From an uncultured Bacteroidota bacterium (GTDB lineage: Bacteria; Bacteroidota; Bacteroidia; Flavobacteriales; Flavobacteriaceae), in the NCBI GenBank assembly GCA_902566635.1, contig CACFJP010000011.1, forward strand, positions 1 through 50,788: a stretch of DNA of 50,788 nucleotides, read 5' to 3'. Below are positions 36,687 through 44,915 of the stretch, piece by piece. Both the position numbers and the translations under genes were made by a program. The notes below the pieces were generated by a model. That model saw nothing but the letters and a program-made list of their open reading frames with translations. It was not told the DNA's origin and ran no database searches. Each line of letters opens with the position of its first letter. The first letter of the stretch is position 1.

Positions 36687-37358
36687 TTATTGAAACAGAC
36701 TATCGATTTTTGAAATAGCGACTTCGAGAAGATTCGATAAACCATCCTCATTATTGGTCAGAACAATTGCATTCTCTGGGATAACTAAAGGAGAATCGTC
36801 TCTACTAGAATCAATATGATCTCTATTTTCAATATTGGAAATTACATCTGTTAGAGGCACATCAACATTTTTTTGTGTGAGCTCAAGAAACCTTCGTTTG
36901 GCTCTTACTTCCATCGATGCTTCAATGTAAAATTTGATAGTTGAGTCCGGAAAAACAACACTGCCGATATCTCTTCCGTCCATGACAACGTTACCTCTTT
37001 TTCCTAACTCTCTCTGCTTGGCGACCATAAATTTTCTGAATAAAGTCTCCTTTGCAACGATACTTACGTAGTTGGAGACTTCCATCGTTCGTATTTCATT
37101 TTCAATAATTTTACCATTTAGCATTACAAAATCATCAGCAGAAAAATCAATATCAATTGTTGGCAAATGGGAAACAAGAGTGTCTATATCAAAGTGATTT
37201 TTGTTGATAAGGTTATGATTCAAACAATAAAAGGTGAGCGCACGATACATGGCGCCAGAGTCAATATGCTTGAATCTATAATGTTTAGCAAGAGCTTTTG
37301 CCAAAGAGCTTTTCCCTGTTGATGATGCCCCGTCGACTGATATTATGATGTTCTTCAT
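36687..37358 (-). CDS. cmk: Cytidylate kinase
   Basis: A 223-residue P-loop kinase that phosphorylates CMP and dCMP. The P-loop DGASSTGKSS is at about 9-18, followed by HIDSGAMYRALTFYC, the VMDGRDIGSVVFPDS motif that binds substrate, and the lid region EVRAKRRFLEL. Its start codon is directly next to the porQ stop. The cmk-rpsA order is widespread among bacteria, but here a strong promoter lies between them. Confidence 0.96.
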   Translation of the reverse strand: MKNIIISVDGASSTGKSSLAKALAKHYRFKHIDSGAMYRALTFYCLNHNLINKNHFDIDTLVSHLPTIDIDFSADDFVMLNGKIIENEIRTMEVSNYVSIVAKETLFRKFMVAKQRELGKRGNVVMDGRDIGSVVFPDSTIKFYIEASMEVRAKRRFLELTQKNVDVPLTDVISNIENRDHIDSSRDDSPLVIPENAIVLTNNEDGLSNLLEVAISKIDSLFQ

Positions 37359-38366
37359 CTAGGGCACAAAGGTAAGACCTAAAAAATTAGTGTTTCCAGC
37401 TGAACTGAAACGAGCATGACTATAATTAAATATAAATTTTCGCAAATTGACACCAAAACCAAAACTCAAACCTGAAAAACTGCGAATTTCAGAAATAGAA
37501 AGTTCTGCAGATCTCAAAAAATTATAACTAACTTGAATTGAGAATGGACGATCTGGAAACAATTCTGCCCCAAATACAATGTGTCTGACGAACTCATCAA
37601 TAAATGTTGGAGAATTATGAACCAACTCCCCTTCAAAATTAGTTTGCTGCTGGTTGGTGTTCACATAAGCAAGATTCCACCTATTAAGATAATCAAGACA
37701 CAAATGCCAACGGAGAGGCAAATACTCTAATTCGTTTGAAATGCCAAAAGATAAAGAAAAGGGTGTCCTTTCCTTAACATTATCGTAAGTGGTGAATTGA
37801 GAACCAATATTACGCGCAACCAAAGCAAAACGATAGCGGGACGATTGAGATTCATGATATAAACCCAAGTCAGAAGTCCAACCAATAGATTGATAATTTG
37901 CTAGAGCTGAACTTACTAGGTTTAATCTTGCCCCAACACGCAAATTTTTCGAATCAATAGTATATGAATATGCTACACCCAGGGCAACTTCGTTTCCTGA
38001 AAATTCACCTATTTTCTCAGCAAAAATGTCTCTTTCATCAAATGTACCATAATGTACAAATCGAGTGTCAATCAAGATAGTATGAGATTCATTCAAAGTA
38101 ATTGCAGCAGCAGCTGTACCTCGATTGATCCCTGCAAAATAAGGTTGATAGTTGAAAACGATTTGCCCTCGTATAGAGTCTGATACCTGGGCAGGATTTG
38201 CCAAGCTACTGTGGATTGAAGCAGTTGATAAAGTTGACACCCATGTGCCAAGAGACATGTGTCTTGGACTGGGAAAAAGGTCTAAAAACTGATATGTATT
38301 TGACCCTCCCACTTGCGCAGATAATGATGTGCAAAATAAAAAAACACCAAAGACAATCAATCTCAT
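37359..38366 (-). CDS. porQ: Type IX secretion system protein PorQ
   Basis: A 335-residue outer-membrane protein with an N-terminal signal peptide (about 1-17, ending SAQVGG). The mature part is rich in beta-strands with aromatic ends and closes in LGLTFVP, as in outer-membrane barrels. The NTYQFLDLFPSPRHMSLGT start is characteristic of the PorQ family. PorQ works with PorU, PorV and PorZ in the attachment complex that processes cargo of T9SS, the secretion and gliding machinery of Bacteroidota. It abuts cmk, a neighbour I recall from related genomes. No cargo with a T9SS C-terminal signal was seen in the window. Confidence 0.85.
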   Translation of the reverse strand: MRLIVFGVFLFCTSLSAQVGGSNTYQFLDLFPSPRHMSLGTWVSTLSTASIHSSLANPAQVSDSIRGQIVFNYQPYFAGINRGTAAAAITLNESHTILIDTRFVHYGTFDERDIFAEKIGEFSGNEVALGVAYSYTIDSKNLRVGARLNLVSSALANYQSIGWTSDLGLYHESQSSRYRFALVARNIGSQFTTYDNVKERTPFSLSFGISNELEYLPLRWHLCLDYLNRWNLAYVNTNQQQTNFEGELVHNSPTFIDEFVRHIVFGAELFPDRPFSIQVSYNFLRSAELSISEIRSFSGLSFGFGVNLRKFIFNYSHARFSSAGNTNFLGLTFVP

Positions 38367-38395
38367 ATAGTCAATAAAACATGTTGGATTGAAAA

Positions 38396-40852
38396 TTATT
38401 TGATTTTACGAAGCTCCTTTGTTGCTTTCTGGGTGGTCAATGCAAAATCCAGTACATCAATCATAGAAGAAACATAGTGAAAATGTAAGCCACGAAGATA
38501 ACTTTGATTAATTTCATTTACATCTTTTTTATTTTCAGCACACAATATGATGGTTTTGACATTTGCACGCTTTGCAGCAAGGATTTTTTCTTTGATACCA
38601 CCCACAGGTAAAACTTTTCCTCTCAATGTGATCTCACCTGACATGGCAATTCTACTTTTCACTTTGCGCCCTGTAATGGCAGAAACTAAAGAGGTCAGCA
38701 TCGTAATTCCAGCACTAGGGCCATCTTTGGGAGTTGCTCCTTCGGGAACGTGAATGTGATAGTTACTCTTGTTCAGTTCCTCTGCGTTTGTGCCAAGTTG
38801 ATCTGCATAAGATTTGATAAACTCCAAGGCAATTGTGGCAGATTCTTTCATGACTTTACCCAAATTTCCTGTAAGAGACAACTTTCCTGTTCCCCTAGTT
38901 ACCAAAGATTCAATAAAGAGAATATCTCCACCCATTTGCGTCCAAGCGAGGCCTGTCACGACTCCTGGAACATCATTATTTTCATAGGCAGCATTTGATA
39001 CCTTTTCAGCACCAAGAATATCTTCGATGTGTTTGGTATCAACTGATGCCTCAAAGGTTTCTTCCATTGCGATGGATTTTGCACGATTCCTAATCACCTT
39101 TGCAATTGTTTTATCGAGACCTCGAACACCCGACTCACGAGTGTACCCAGAAACAATCTTTTTTAAAACGGACTTGCCAATTTTAATGTCGTTTGGAGTC
39201 AGTCCATGTTCATTGATTTGCTTTGGGACCAAGTATTTTTTCCCAATGGCAATTTTCTCCTCAAGAGTGTATCCACTCATTTGAATAATTTCCATACGAT
39301 CCAACAAAGCTGGCTGCATGGTTGAGAGTGTATTCGAGGTTGCAATAAATAGAACTTTTGAAAGATCATAACCAAACTCTAAAAAATTGTCATAGAACTC
39401 ACTATTTTGCTCTGGGTCAAGCACCTCAAGAAGTGCTGACGAAGGGTCGCCACTCACACCTGAAGACAGTTTGTCGATTTCATCAAGAACAAAGACCGGA
39501 TTTGATGTTCCTGCCTTCTTTATATTTTGTAAAATTCGACCTGGCATTGCACCAATATAAGTTTTTCGATGACCTCTGATTTCTGCTTCATCGCGCATAC
39601 CACCGAGTGAGATTCGTACATATTCTCTACCCAGTGCCTCTGCGATTGATTTACCTAACGATGTTTTTCCAACACCTGGAGGACCTGTCAAACATAAAAT
39701 GGGTGAATTCATATCATTTCGAAGTTTCAATACTGCCAAAAACTCAATTACACGTTTTTTTACCTTCTCCAATCCATAGTGATCTCTATCGAGAACGCGC
39801 TGAGCACGTTTTAAATCAAAATTATCCTTTGAAAATTTGTCCCAGGGCAAATCGAGCAGTAGCTCTAAATAATTTCTTTGAACACCATACTCTGCGACTT
39901 GAGAATTCATTCGTTCAAGCTTTAAAAGCTCTTTCTCAAAATGAGTTTTTACTTTTTTACTCCACTTTTTTTCACGAGAGCGAATTTTCATATCTGCAAC
40001 ATCCTTATGAGATGAGGATCCACCCAATTCTTCTTGAATGGCTTTCATCTGTTGATGTAAAAAATACTCACGTTGTTGCTGGTCTAAATCGTTGCGCACT
40101 TTCGACTGCACCTCGTTTTTCAGGGAAAGCTTTTGAAACTCCACATTCATCTGTTTCAAGCAAAGTAATGCTCGTTTGTGAAGGTCGTTGCTTTCCAAAA
40201 TCTTTTGTTTATCAACAGATGCCATACTCATATTAGAGGAAACAAAATTGACTATGAAAGAATCACTTTTGATATTGTTGATTGCAAAAGACGCCTCAGA
40301 TGGAATATTGGGACTATCAGCAATGATTTGAAGTGAAAGGTCTTTGATAGAATCGATGACTGCAGCAAACTTTTTGTCTCCCTCCTCAGGTCGCACGTCA
40401 TGCAACTCAGTCACTGTTGCTTTCATGTACGAAGGGGATTCTATAAATTTTTCGATCTGAAAACGTTTTTTTCCTTGCAGAATTATTGTTGTATTGCCAT
40501 CAGGCATTTGTAGCACACGAAGAATACGTGCCAGTGTTCCGACTTTATGAAGATCTTTTTGCTCTGGAGATTGAACTTTGGAATCGATTTGAGCAACAAC
40601 TCCAATCAATTTATTTGAAGCATTAGCATCTCGAATCAGTTGTATGGACTTGTCACGCGTGGCAGTGATTGGAATCACAACACCAGGAAACAGCACAGTG
40701 TTGCGCAGAGGTAGAATGGGAATCACTCTGGGAACAGGCTCTTTTAAAATCTCTTCCTCGTCGTCAGTTGTCATCAACGGAATCAACTCTGCGTCAACCT
40801 CCAGCTCCTCTAATGATAGGTCATCCAATGAAATCCATTTTGCTTTGCTCAT
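38396..40852 (-). CDS. lon: ATP-dependent Lon protease
   Basis: An 818-residue LonA. An N-terminal substrate domain begins after an acidic stretch (IPILPLRNTVLFPGVVIPIT), a coiled region follows, then AAA+ Walker A TGPPGVGKTSLGKS and Walker B VFVLDEIDKL, and the C-terminal protease with Ser in KDGPSAGITM and Lys in GGIKEKILAAKRA. Degrades damaged and regulatory proteins and is usually heat inducible. Two GTCAGT repeats 10 bases apart lie about 45 bases before its start. Confidence 0.98.
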   Translation of the reverse strand: MSKAKWISLDDLSLEELEVDAELIPLMTTDDEEEILKEPVPRVIPILPLRNTVLFPGVVIPITATRDKSIQLIRDANASNKLIGVVAQIDSKVQSPEQKDLHKVGTLARILRVLQMPDGNTTIILQGKKRFQIEKFIESPSYMKATVTELHDVRPEEGDKKFAAVIDSIKDLSLQIIADSPNIPSEASFAINNIKSDSFIVNFVSSNMSMASVDKQKILESNDLHKRALLCLKQMNVEFQKLSLKNEVQSKVRNDLDQQQREYFLHQQMKAIQEELGGSSSHKDVADMKIRSREKKWSKKVKTHFEKELLKLERMNSQVAEYGVQRNYLELLLDLPWDKFSKDNFDLKRAQRVLDRDHYGLEKVKKRVIEFLAVLKLRNDMNSPILCLTGPPGVGKTSLGKSIAEALGREYVRISLGGMRDEAEIRGHRKTYIGAMPGRILQNIKKAGTSNPVFVLDEIDKLSSGVSGDPSSALLEVLDPEQNSEFYDNFLEFGYDLSKVLFIATSNTLSTMQPALLDRMEIIQMSGYTLEEKIAIGKKYLVPKQINEHGLTPNDIKIGKSVLKKIVSGYTRESGVRGLDKTIAKVIRNRAKSIAMEETFEASVDTKHIEDILGAEKVSNAAYENNDVPGVVTGLAWTQMGGDILFIESLVTRGTGKLSLTGNLGKVMKESATIALEFIKSYADQLGTNAEELNKSNYHIHVPEGATPKDGPSAGITMLTSLVSAITGRKVKSRIAMSGEITLRGKVLPVGGIKEKILAAKRANVKTIILCAENKKDVNEINQSYLRGLHFHYVSSMIDVLDFALTTQKATKELRKIK

Positions 40853-40858
40853 AAATTA

Positions 40859-40913
40859 TGTCATTTTGTCGTATTTTCACTGCTACACTATTTATTTGTC
40901 AGTAACAGTCAGT
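40859..40913 (-). promoter_or_regulatory. Upstream repeats of lon, candidate stress element
   Basis: On the lon coding strand ACTGAC (40913-40908) and ACTGACA (40903-40897) are direct repeats spaced one helical turn (10 bases). The heptamer equals the arm of the dnaK inverted repeat, at a similar distance from the start codon. Nearer to lon, CGACA-N3-TGACA (40871-40859) is a second direct repeat. Confidence 0.45.
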
Positions 40914-41025
40914 CGATTTTCATTAAAATAGCATTTTTTGAAATCATTAAATATACAATTCAATATCCGTGCCAACCATATTTTTAAGTAACTTTCATTA
41001 TGTATAATTAACCAAGTCTTAAATC

Positions 41026-41735
41026 ATGAATTATTTATTTATCACGTTTATTCATAAATACTCTATTACTTATGTTCAATTTAGACACAATTAAAGGCAA
41101 CAACATTTTAGACACCTTACAACTTACACCTCAAAAATTTGATAGGTTTAAAATTTCTGTTCCTTCTCATGTTATTTCAAAAATGGTGAACATTATGAAG
41201 TCAAAATTATAGGCGAATACAATGTAATACCTAATGTATTTACTGAGTTTAAAAATAATGCCCTTATTATGAGTATGTCTAACAATGTGAAACTTCACGA
41301 AATTGTAATAAATAGAATGCAAGTGATATTCACAACTTAAGATATTTCTGAGATATATGTATTTGGATCAGCAAAGATTCCTAGTAAGTCCATTATTAAA
41401 TCAAAACATTAACTTTTTAACTTATCGTTTCAGGTGATATTAATCTTACTATCGACTGTCAGAACATATCTTTTGATTTTGATGGTTTTCTGGTAATGTG
41501 GATTTAAAAAATAAGTGTGAAATCATTAAATGGAAAATCATTAGCTAGAGGAATCTTCACACAAGCCAATTGAAATAAAAAATCATTCGTAAAAATTTTA
41601 AGATTAGGTCAAGCAAGTGTTTGATCGTCGGAATAGCTAGATGCATAGGACAATGGAACTGATGATGTGACCTATGAAAGTGAAACCGAAAAAGTTGATA
41701 TCAAAAATTGGCTTGGAGATAAAAAACATCAGTAC
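41026..41735 (+). pseudogene. Decayed DUF2807 (GIN-domain) secreted protein
   Basis: Fragments in changing frames align into one ancestral protein. An N-terminal signal-peptide-like MNYLFITFI (frame 1, ATG 41026) leads to FDRFKISVPSHVI (frame 2), then KNGEHYEVKIIGEYNVIP, TEFKNNALIMSM and, after a TAA at about 41338, DISEIYVFGSAKIPS (frame 1), SGDINLTIDCQ (frame 3) and SGNVDLKNK (frame 2). A later open stretch (about 41650-41735) may be its C-terminus. This order of short beta-strands resembles DUF2807 putative adhesin-head proteins. At least four frame changes and several stops show that it is dead. The region is very AT-rich. Assignment by eye, so moderate. Confidence 0.6.
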
Positions 41736-43049
41736 TCAGTTGGTCATTCTTCTATGGATTCTAATTAGCAGAAACGCTCCTATCAGGAAGAACGATAGAA
41801 AAAACAAAACTGAGTTTCGCATAGAACCAGTGATTTGGTCAATAGTGCCAAAGAGCAGCATCCCTATGACAATGCCAGTCATTTGTGATGTACTATAAAA
41901 GCTAAAGAAGGATGTGGTATCATCTGTTTTTGGGATGAATTTTGAATATGTCGATCGAGCCAAGGATTGTATGCCCCCCATTGACAATCCAACAAATCCA
42001 GCTGCAATGTAAAATTGCATAGGCGATCGAACAAAGAATGCATATAGACATAGGCTTACCCAAATGAAATTTAAGGTAATTAAAACAGGTAGATTGCCGA
42101 ACTTTTTTGAACATTGTGCGGTTATGTTTGCACCAACAATTGCGATGAGTTGAATGATCGTGATACTCACAATCAGTCCGATTTGCTTTTCACTTGAGCT
42201 CCCCCAATTGATCTCTTGCTCGCCAAAATAGGCTGCAATCAACATCACTGTTTGAACTGCCATACTAAACACAAAAAAAGCACCGATGTAGCTTTTTAGA
42301 ATAGGATGATTTGAAAAAGTTTTCCAAACAGCACTAAGCTCGCGATATCCATTGAAAATAACTTTGTTCGTCAATGGATTTTTTGAAATATTTTTTGGTA
42401 AAAATCTGAAGGCAATTTGACTAAAAGCAATCCACCAAATTCCTACAGAGATAAATGAATATTTCATTGCTTTAATAGATGCCTCTGATGCTGTACCCTC
42501 AATACTATATAAACTAGGATTGAGCACCATACCCAGATTAACAACCAACAACAAAACACTGCCTATGTAACCAAGAGAGTAACCTAAAGCACTCGCTTTG
42601 TCCATCTGTTCTGGATGAGCAATGTCTGGTAGATAAGAATTGTAAAAAACCCAACTCAACCATGCCCCAACAGAAGCAAAAAAATAACAAATCAAACCAA
42701 AGTAAATATTGTCCAAATTGAACCAGTAAAGTCCTATGCAGGATAATGCTCCCACATAAGTGTAAAACTTCATGAATGATTTTTTATTCCCAACATAATC
42801 CGCAATTCCAGAAAGAATAGGGGATAAAATAGCAACGACTGCAAATGCAGCTGCAGTGGTATAACTGATCAACGCAGTGTTTTTTAATGATTGTCCAAAG
42901 ATTTCAATATATAAATTGTCAGCAAACAACGACCCATAGTAGATTGGAAATATGGTTGAAGTAATGACTAAAAAATAAACCGAATTTGCCCAATCGTATG
43001 AAGCCCATACGCGTATGAGTGTATTACTCCCCTTCTGTAAATGCAACAT
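41736..43049 (-). CDS. MFS transporter, UMF1 family
   Basis: A 437-residue membrane protein with about 12 helices. The N-terminal WASYDWANSVYFLVITSTIFPIY-like start and the later GLSMGGIQSLARSTYSKFIP segment are characteristic of the UMF1 (Atg22-like) branch, whose substrates in bacteria are mostly unknown; amino-acid export has been proposed for eukaryotic relatives. I start at ATG 43049; the frame continues upstream across the divergent hydrolase promoter but that part is not transporter-like. Its 3' end abuts the pseudogene. Confidence 0.87.
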   Translation of the reverse strand: MLHLQKGSNTLIRVWASYDWANSVYFLVITSTIFPIYYGSLFADNLYIEIFGQSLKNTALISYTTAAAFAVVAILSPILSGIADYVGNKKSFMKFYTYVGALSCIGLYWFNLDNIYFGLICYFFASVGAWLSWVFYNSYLPDIAHPEQMDKASALGYSLGYIGSVLLLVVNLGMVLNPSLYSIEGTASEASIKAMKYSFISVGIWWIAFSQIAFRFLPKNISKNPLTNKVIFNGYRELSAVWKTFSNHPILKSYIGAFFVFSMAVQTVMLIAAYFGEQEINWGSSSEKQIGLIVSITIIQLIAIVGANITAQCSKKFGNLPVLITLNFIWVSLCLYAFFVRSPMQFYIAAGFVGLSMGGIQSLARSTYSKFIPKTDDTTSFFSFYSTSQMTGIVIGMLLFGTIDQITGSMRNSVLFFLSFFLIGAFLLIRIHRRMTN

Positions 43050-43124
43050 TGTTAGTTTAGAGCACCAAAATAGTGAAAATAATGTGTTTGGCTTTTTTAT
43101 ATTTATTAACTTTATTAAATTACA

Positions 43125-43991
43125 ATGAAAAAGAACAAAAAACAAAGGCCAGCAATGCGTATCCCCAATTCACTACGATTTGTAGTGTGGCTGTCTCAAA
43201 TCATTTCTAGTACGTTGGCTACTAAATTAGCCTTGTATTTATTTTTCCGACCGCATCGATTCAAAACGCCTAATCGGGAGCATCAAATGCGTGATGCAGC
43301 AGAGCAAATAAAGTTTTTCGCTTCCTCAATTGAAAAAGAAATTAAAGTTTACAGATTTAAGGGCGAAAAACAAAAAGCCTTATTGCTACATGGTTGGAGT
43401 GGTCGTGGAACACAACTCTTTTGCTTTGCTAACGAACTGCAAAAAGAAAATTGTGAGGTCATCACATTTGATATGCCTGCGCATGGTCAATCGCCCGGAA
43501 ACAAAACCAATGTCCTTGAACTAACAAATTGTATTCAAGATCTCAATCAAAAATTTGGTCCTTTTGATGCTGCCATTTCACACTCTATGAGTAGTTTTGC
43601 CTTGTTAAGAGCAATTATAGATGGTTTGCCATTGCAATCAGCAGCAATCATTGGTAGTGGAGATTCGATAGAAGGGGTCTTTTATCGATTCTCGCAACAA
43701 CTCCATTTTTCTGAAAAAATAGCAAAAAGAATGATTACTGCTGTTGAAAATAAATTTGGCATAAAGCTTGAAACATATTCGTCAAAAATGAATATAAAAG
43801 ATATCGATATTCCATTGTTGATTGTCCATGACAAAGATGACAAAGAGGCACCTTACAAATGCAGCACTACGCTTCATGATTTGGCTCGAAACTCACAGCT
43901 GAAATTAACATCAGGTCTTGGTCATCATCGAATATTAAGAGACCCTAAAACTGTTCAACATATTGTTCAATTCTTATTTCAACGCCGATGA
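43125..43991 (+). CDS. Alpha/beta hydrolase with unusual nucleophile elbow
   Basis: A 288-residue alpha/beta-hydrolase-fold protein. After an N-terminal basic segment and a hydrophobic stretch (about 17-42, possible membrane anchor) comes the oxyanion segment LLLHGWSGRG, then FDMPAHGQSPG. The nucleophile elbow is S-H-S-M-S (AISHSMSSFALL), with Ser in place of both Gly of the usual G-x-S-x-G. An acid in IVHDKDDKEAP and His in GLGHHRILRD complete a plausible triad. It could be an esterase or lipase-like enzyme; it is not convincingly MenH. Its stop overlaps the first msrB gene (ATGA). Confidence 0.82.
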   Translation: MKKNKKQRPAMRIPNSLRFVVWLSQIISSTLATKLALYLFFRPHRFKTPNREHQMRDAAEQIKFFASSIEKEIKVYRFKGEKQKALLLHGWSGRGTQLFCFANELQKENCEVITFDMPAHGQSPGNKTNVLELTNCIQDLNQKFGPFDAAISHSMSSFALLRAIIDGLPLQSAAIIGSGDSIEGVFYRFSQQLHFSEKIAKRMITAVENKFGIKLETYSSKMNIKDIDIPLLIVHDKDDKEAPYKCSTTLHDLARNSQLKLTSGLGHHRILRDPKTVQHIVQFLFQRR

Positions 43992-44467
43992 GATTTGTTA
44001 TATTTAAATTATTGATTTTCAGCCACATTGCATGTGCGCAAAATCTCAAAACTCCCAATGCACCAGCACAAGATTTGTCTTGTCAGAAGACTGATGCAGA
44101 ATGGAAAGCACAGCTTGACGATAATGCTTACTATGTTTTGCGTGAGGCTGGTACTGAAAGACCCTTTTCAGGCTTATACAATAACCACTACAAGGAAGGG
44201 GTTTACAAATGTGTAGGTTGTGAAGCCCCACTTTACGTCTCAGATCATAAATATGATTCTGGGAGTGGATGGCCTGCATTTGATAGAGCAGTTGAGGGAG
44301 CTGTATCCTACAAAAAAGACAATAAACTCGGCTATACAAGAATAGAGCTGATTTGTTCCAGTTGTGGTGGTCATTTGGGGCATCTTTTCAATGATGGCCC
44401 TCGCCAAACGACAGGACAAAGACATTGTATCAATTCAGTCGCATTATCTTTTGTTTCAGATGAGTAA
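43988..44467 (+). CDS. msrB: Exported peptide methionine (R)-S-oxide reductase
   Basis: A 159-residue MsrB with an N-terminal signal peptide (about 1-17, ending ACAQ), so it works outside the cytoplasm. Zinc Cys pairs are CVGC and CSSC; the catalytic Cys is in RHCINSVAL. The position that often carries a resolving Cys (CGWPSF) is Ser here (GSGWPAF). It overlaps the hydrolase and the next msrB gene by 4 and 8 bases. The electron donor may differ from that of the cytoplasmic twin. Confidence 0.93.
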   Translation: MRFVIFKLLIFSHIACAQNLKTPNAPAQDLSCQKTDAEWKAQLDDNAYYVLREAGTERPFSGLYNNHYKEGVYKCVGCEAPLYVSDHKYDSGSGWPAFDRAVEGAVSYKKDNKLGYTRIELICSSCGGHLGHLFNDGPRQTTGQRHCINSVALSFVSDE

Positions 44468-44852
44468 GACTCCTTTTAAAAAAACTGAAGACCAATGGAG
44501 AGAAATTCTCGATAACGAGTCCTATCACGTTATGCGAGAAAAGGGAACAGAGTATCCATACACAGGAGAATATAATCTTCATTTTGAAAATGGCACATAT
44601 GTTTGTAAAGGCTGCAAAGAACCTCTTTTTGTTAGTGACCACAAGTTTGAAAGTAACTGTGGTTGGCCGAGTTTTTCCAAATCAATTGATGGTAAAATTC
44701 GCTACGAACCCGATCAAAGTCATGGCATGATTCGGATTGAAATTTTGTGTGAGAACTGTGACAGTCATCTAGGGCATGTTTTTCCTGATGGCCCTACCCC
44801 ATCCAAGCGAAGATATTGTGTAAACTCAGCAAGCCTAAATTTTAAATCATAG
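44460..44852 (+). CDS. msrB: Cytoplasmic peptide methionine (R)-S-oxide reductase
   Basis: A 130-residue MsrB with no signal peptide. It has zinc Cys pairs CKGC and CENC, the classic CGWPSF resolving Cys, and the catalytic Cys in RRYCVNSASL. The start is ATG 44460, inside the end of the exported msrB. Thus it is a tandem pair serving two compartments. Confidence 0.95.
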   Translation: MSKTPFKKTEDQWREILDNESYHVMREKGTEYPYTGEYNLHFENGTYVCKGCKEPLFVSDHKFESNCGWPSFSKSIDGKIRYEPDQSHGMIRIEILCENCDSHLGHVFPDGPTPSKRRYCVNSASLNFKS

Positions 44853-44915
44853 TTATTCCATATTCCCTATTAAATTCGTGTTTCGTTTCGTATTTTAGCC
44901 AAATAAATATTTGAC

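Noticed and set aside
43125-43991. Alpha/beta hydrolase as MenH
   Set aside because: Altered elbow, N-terminal hydrophobic stretch and distant location do not fit MenH.
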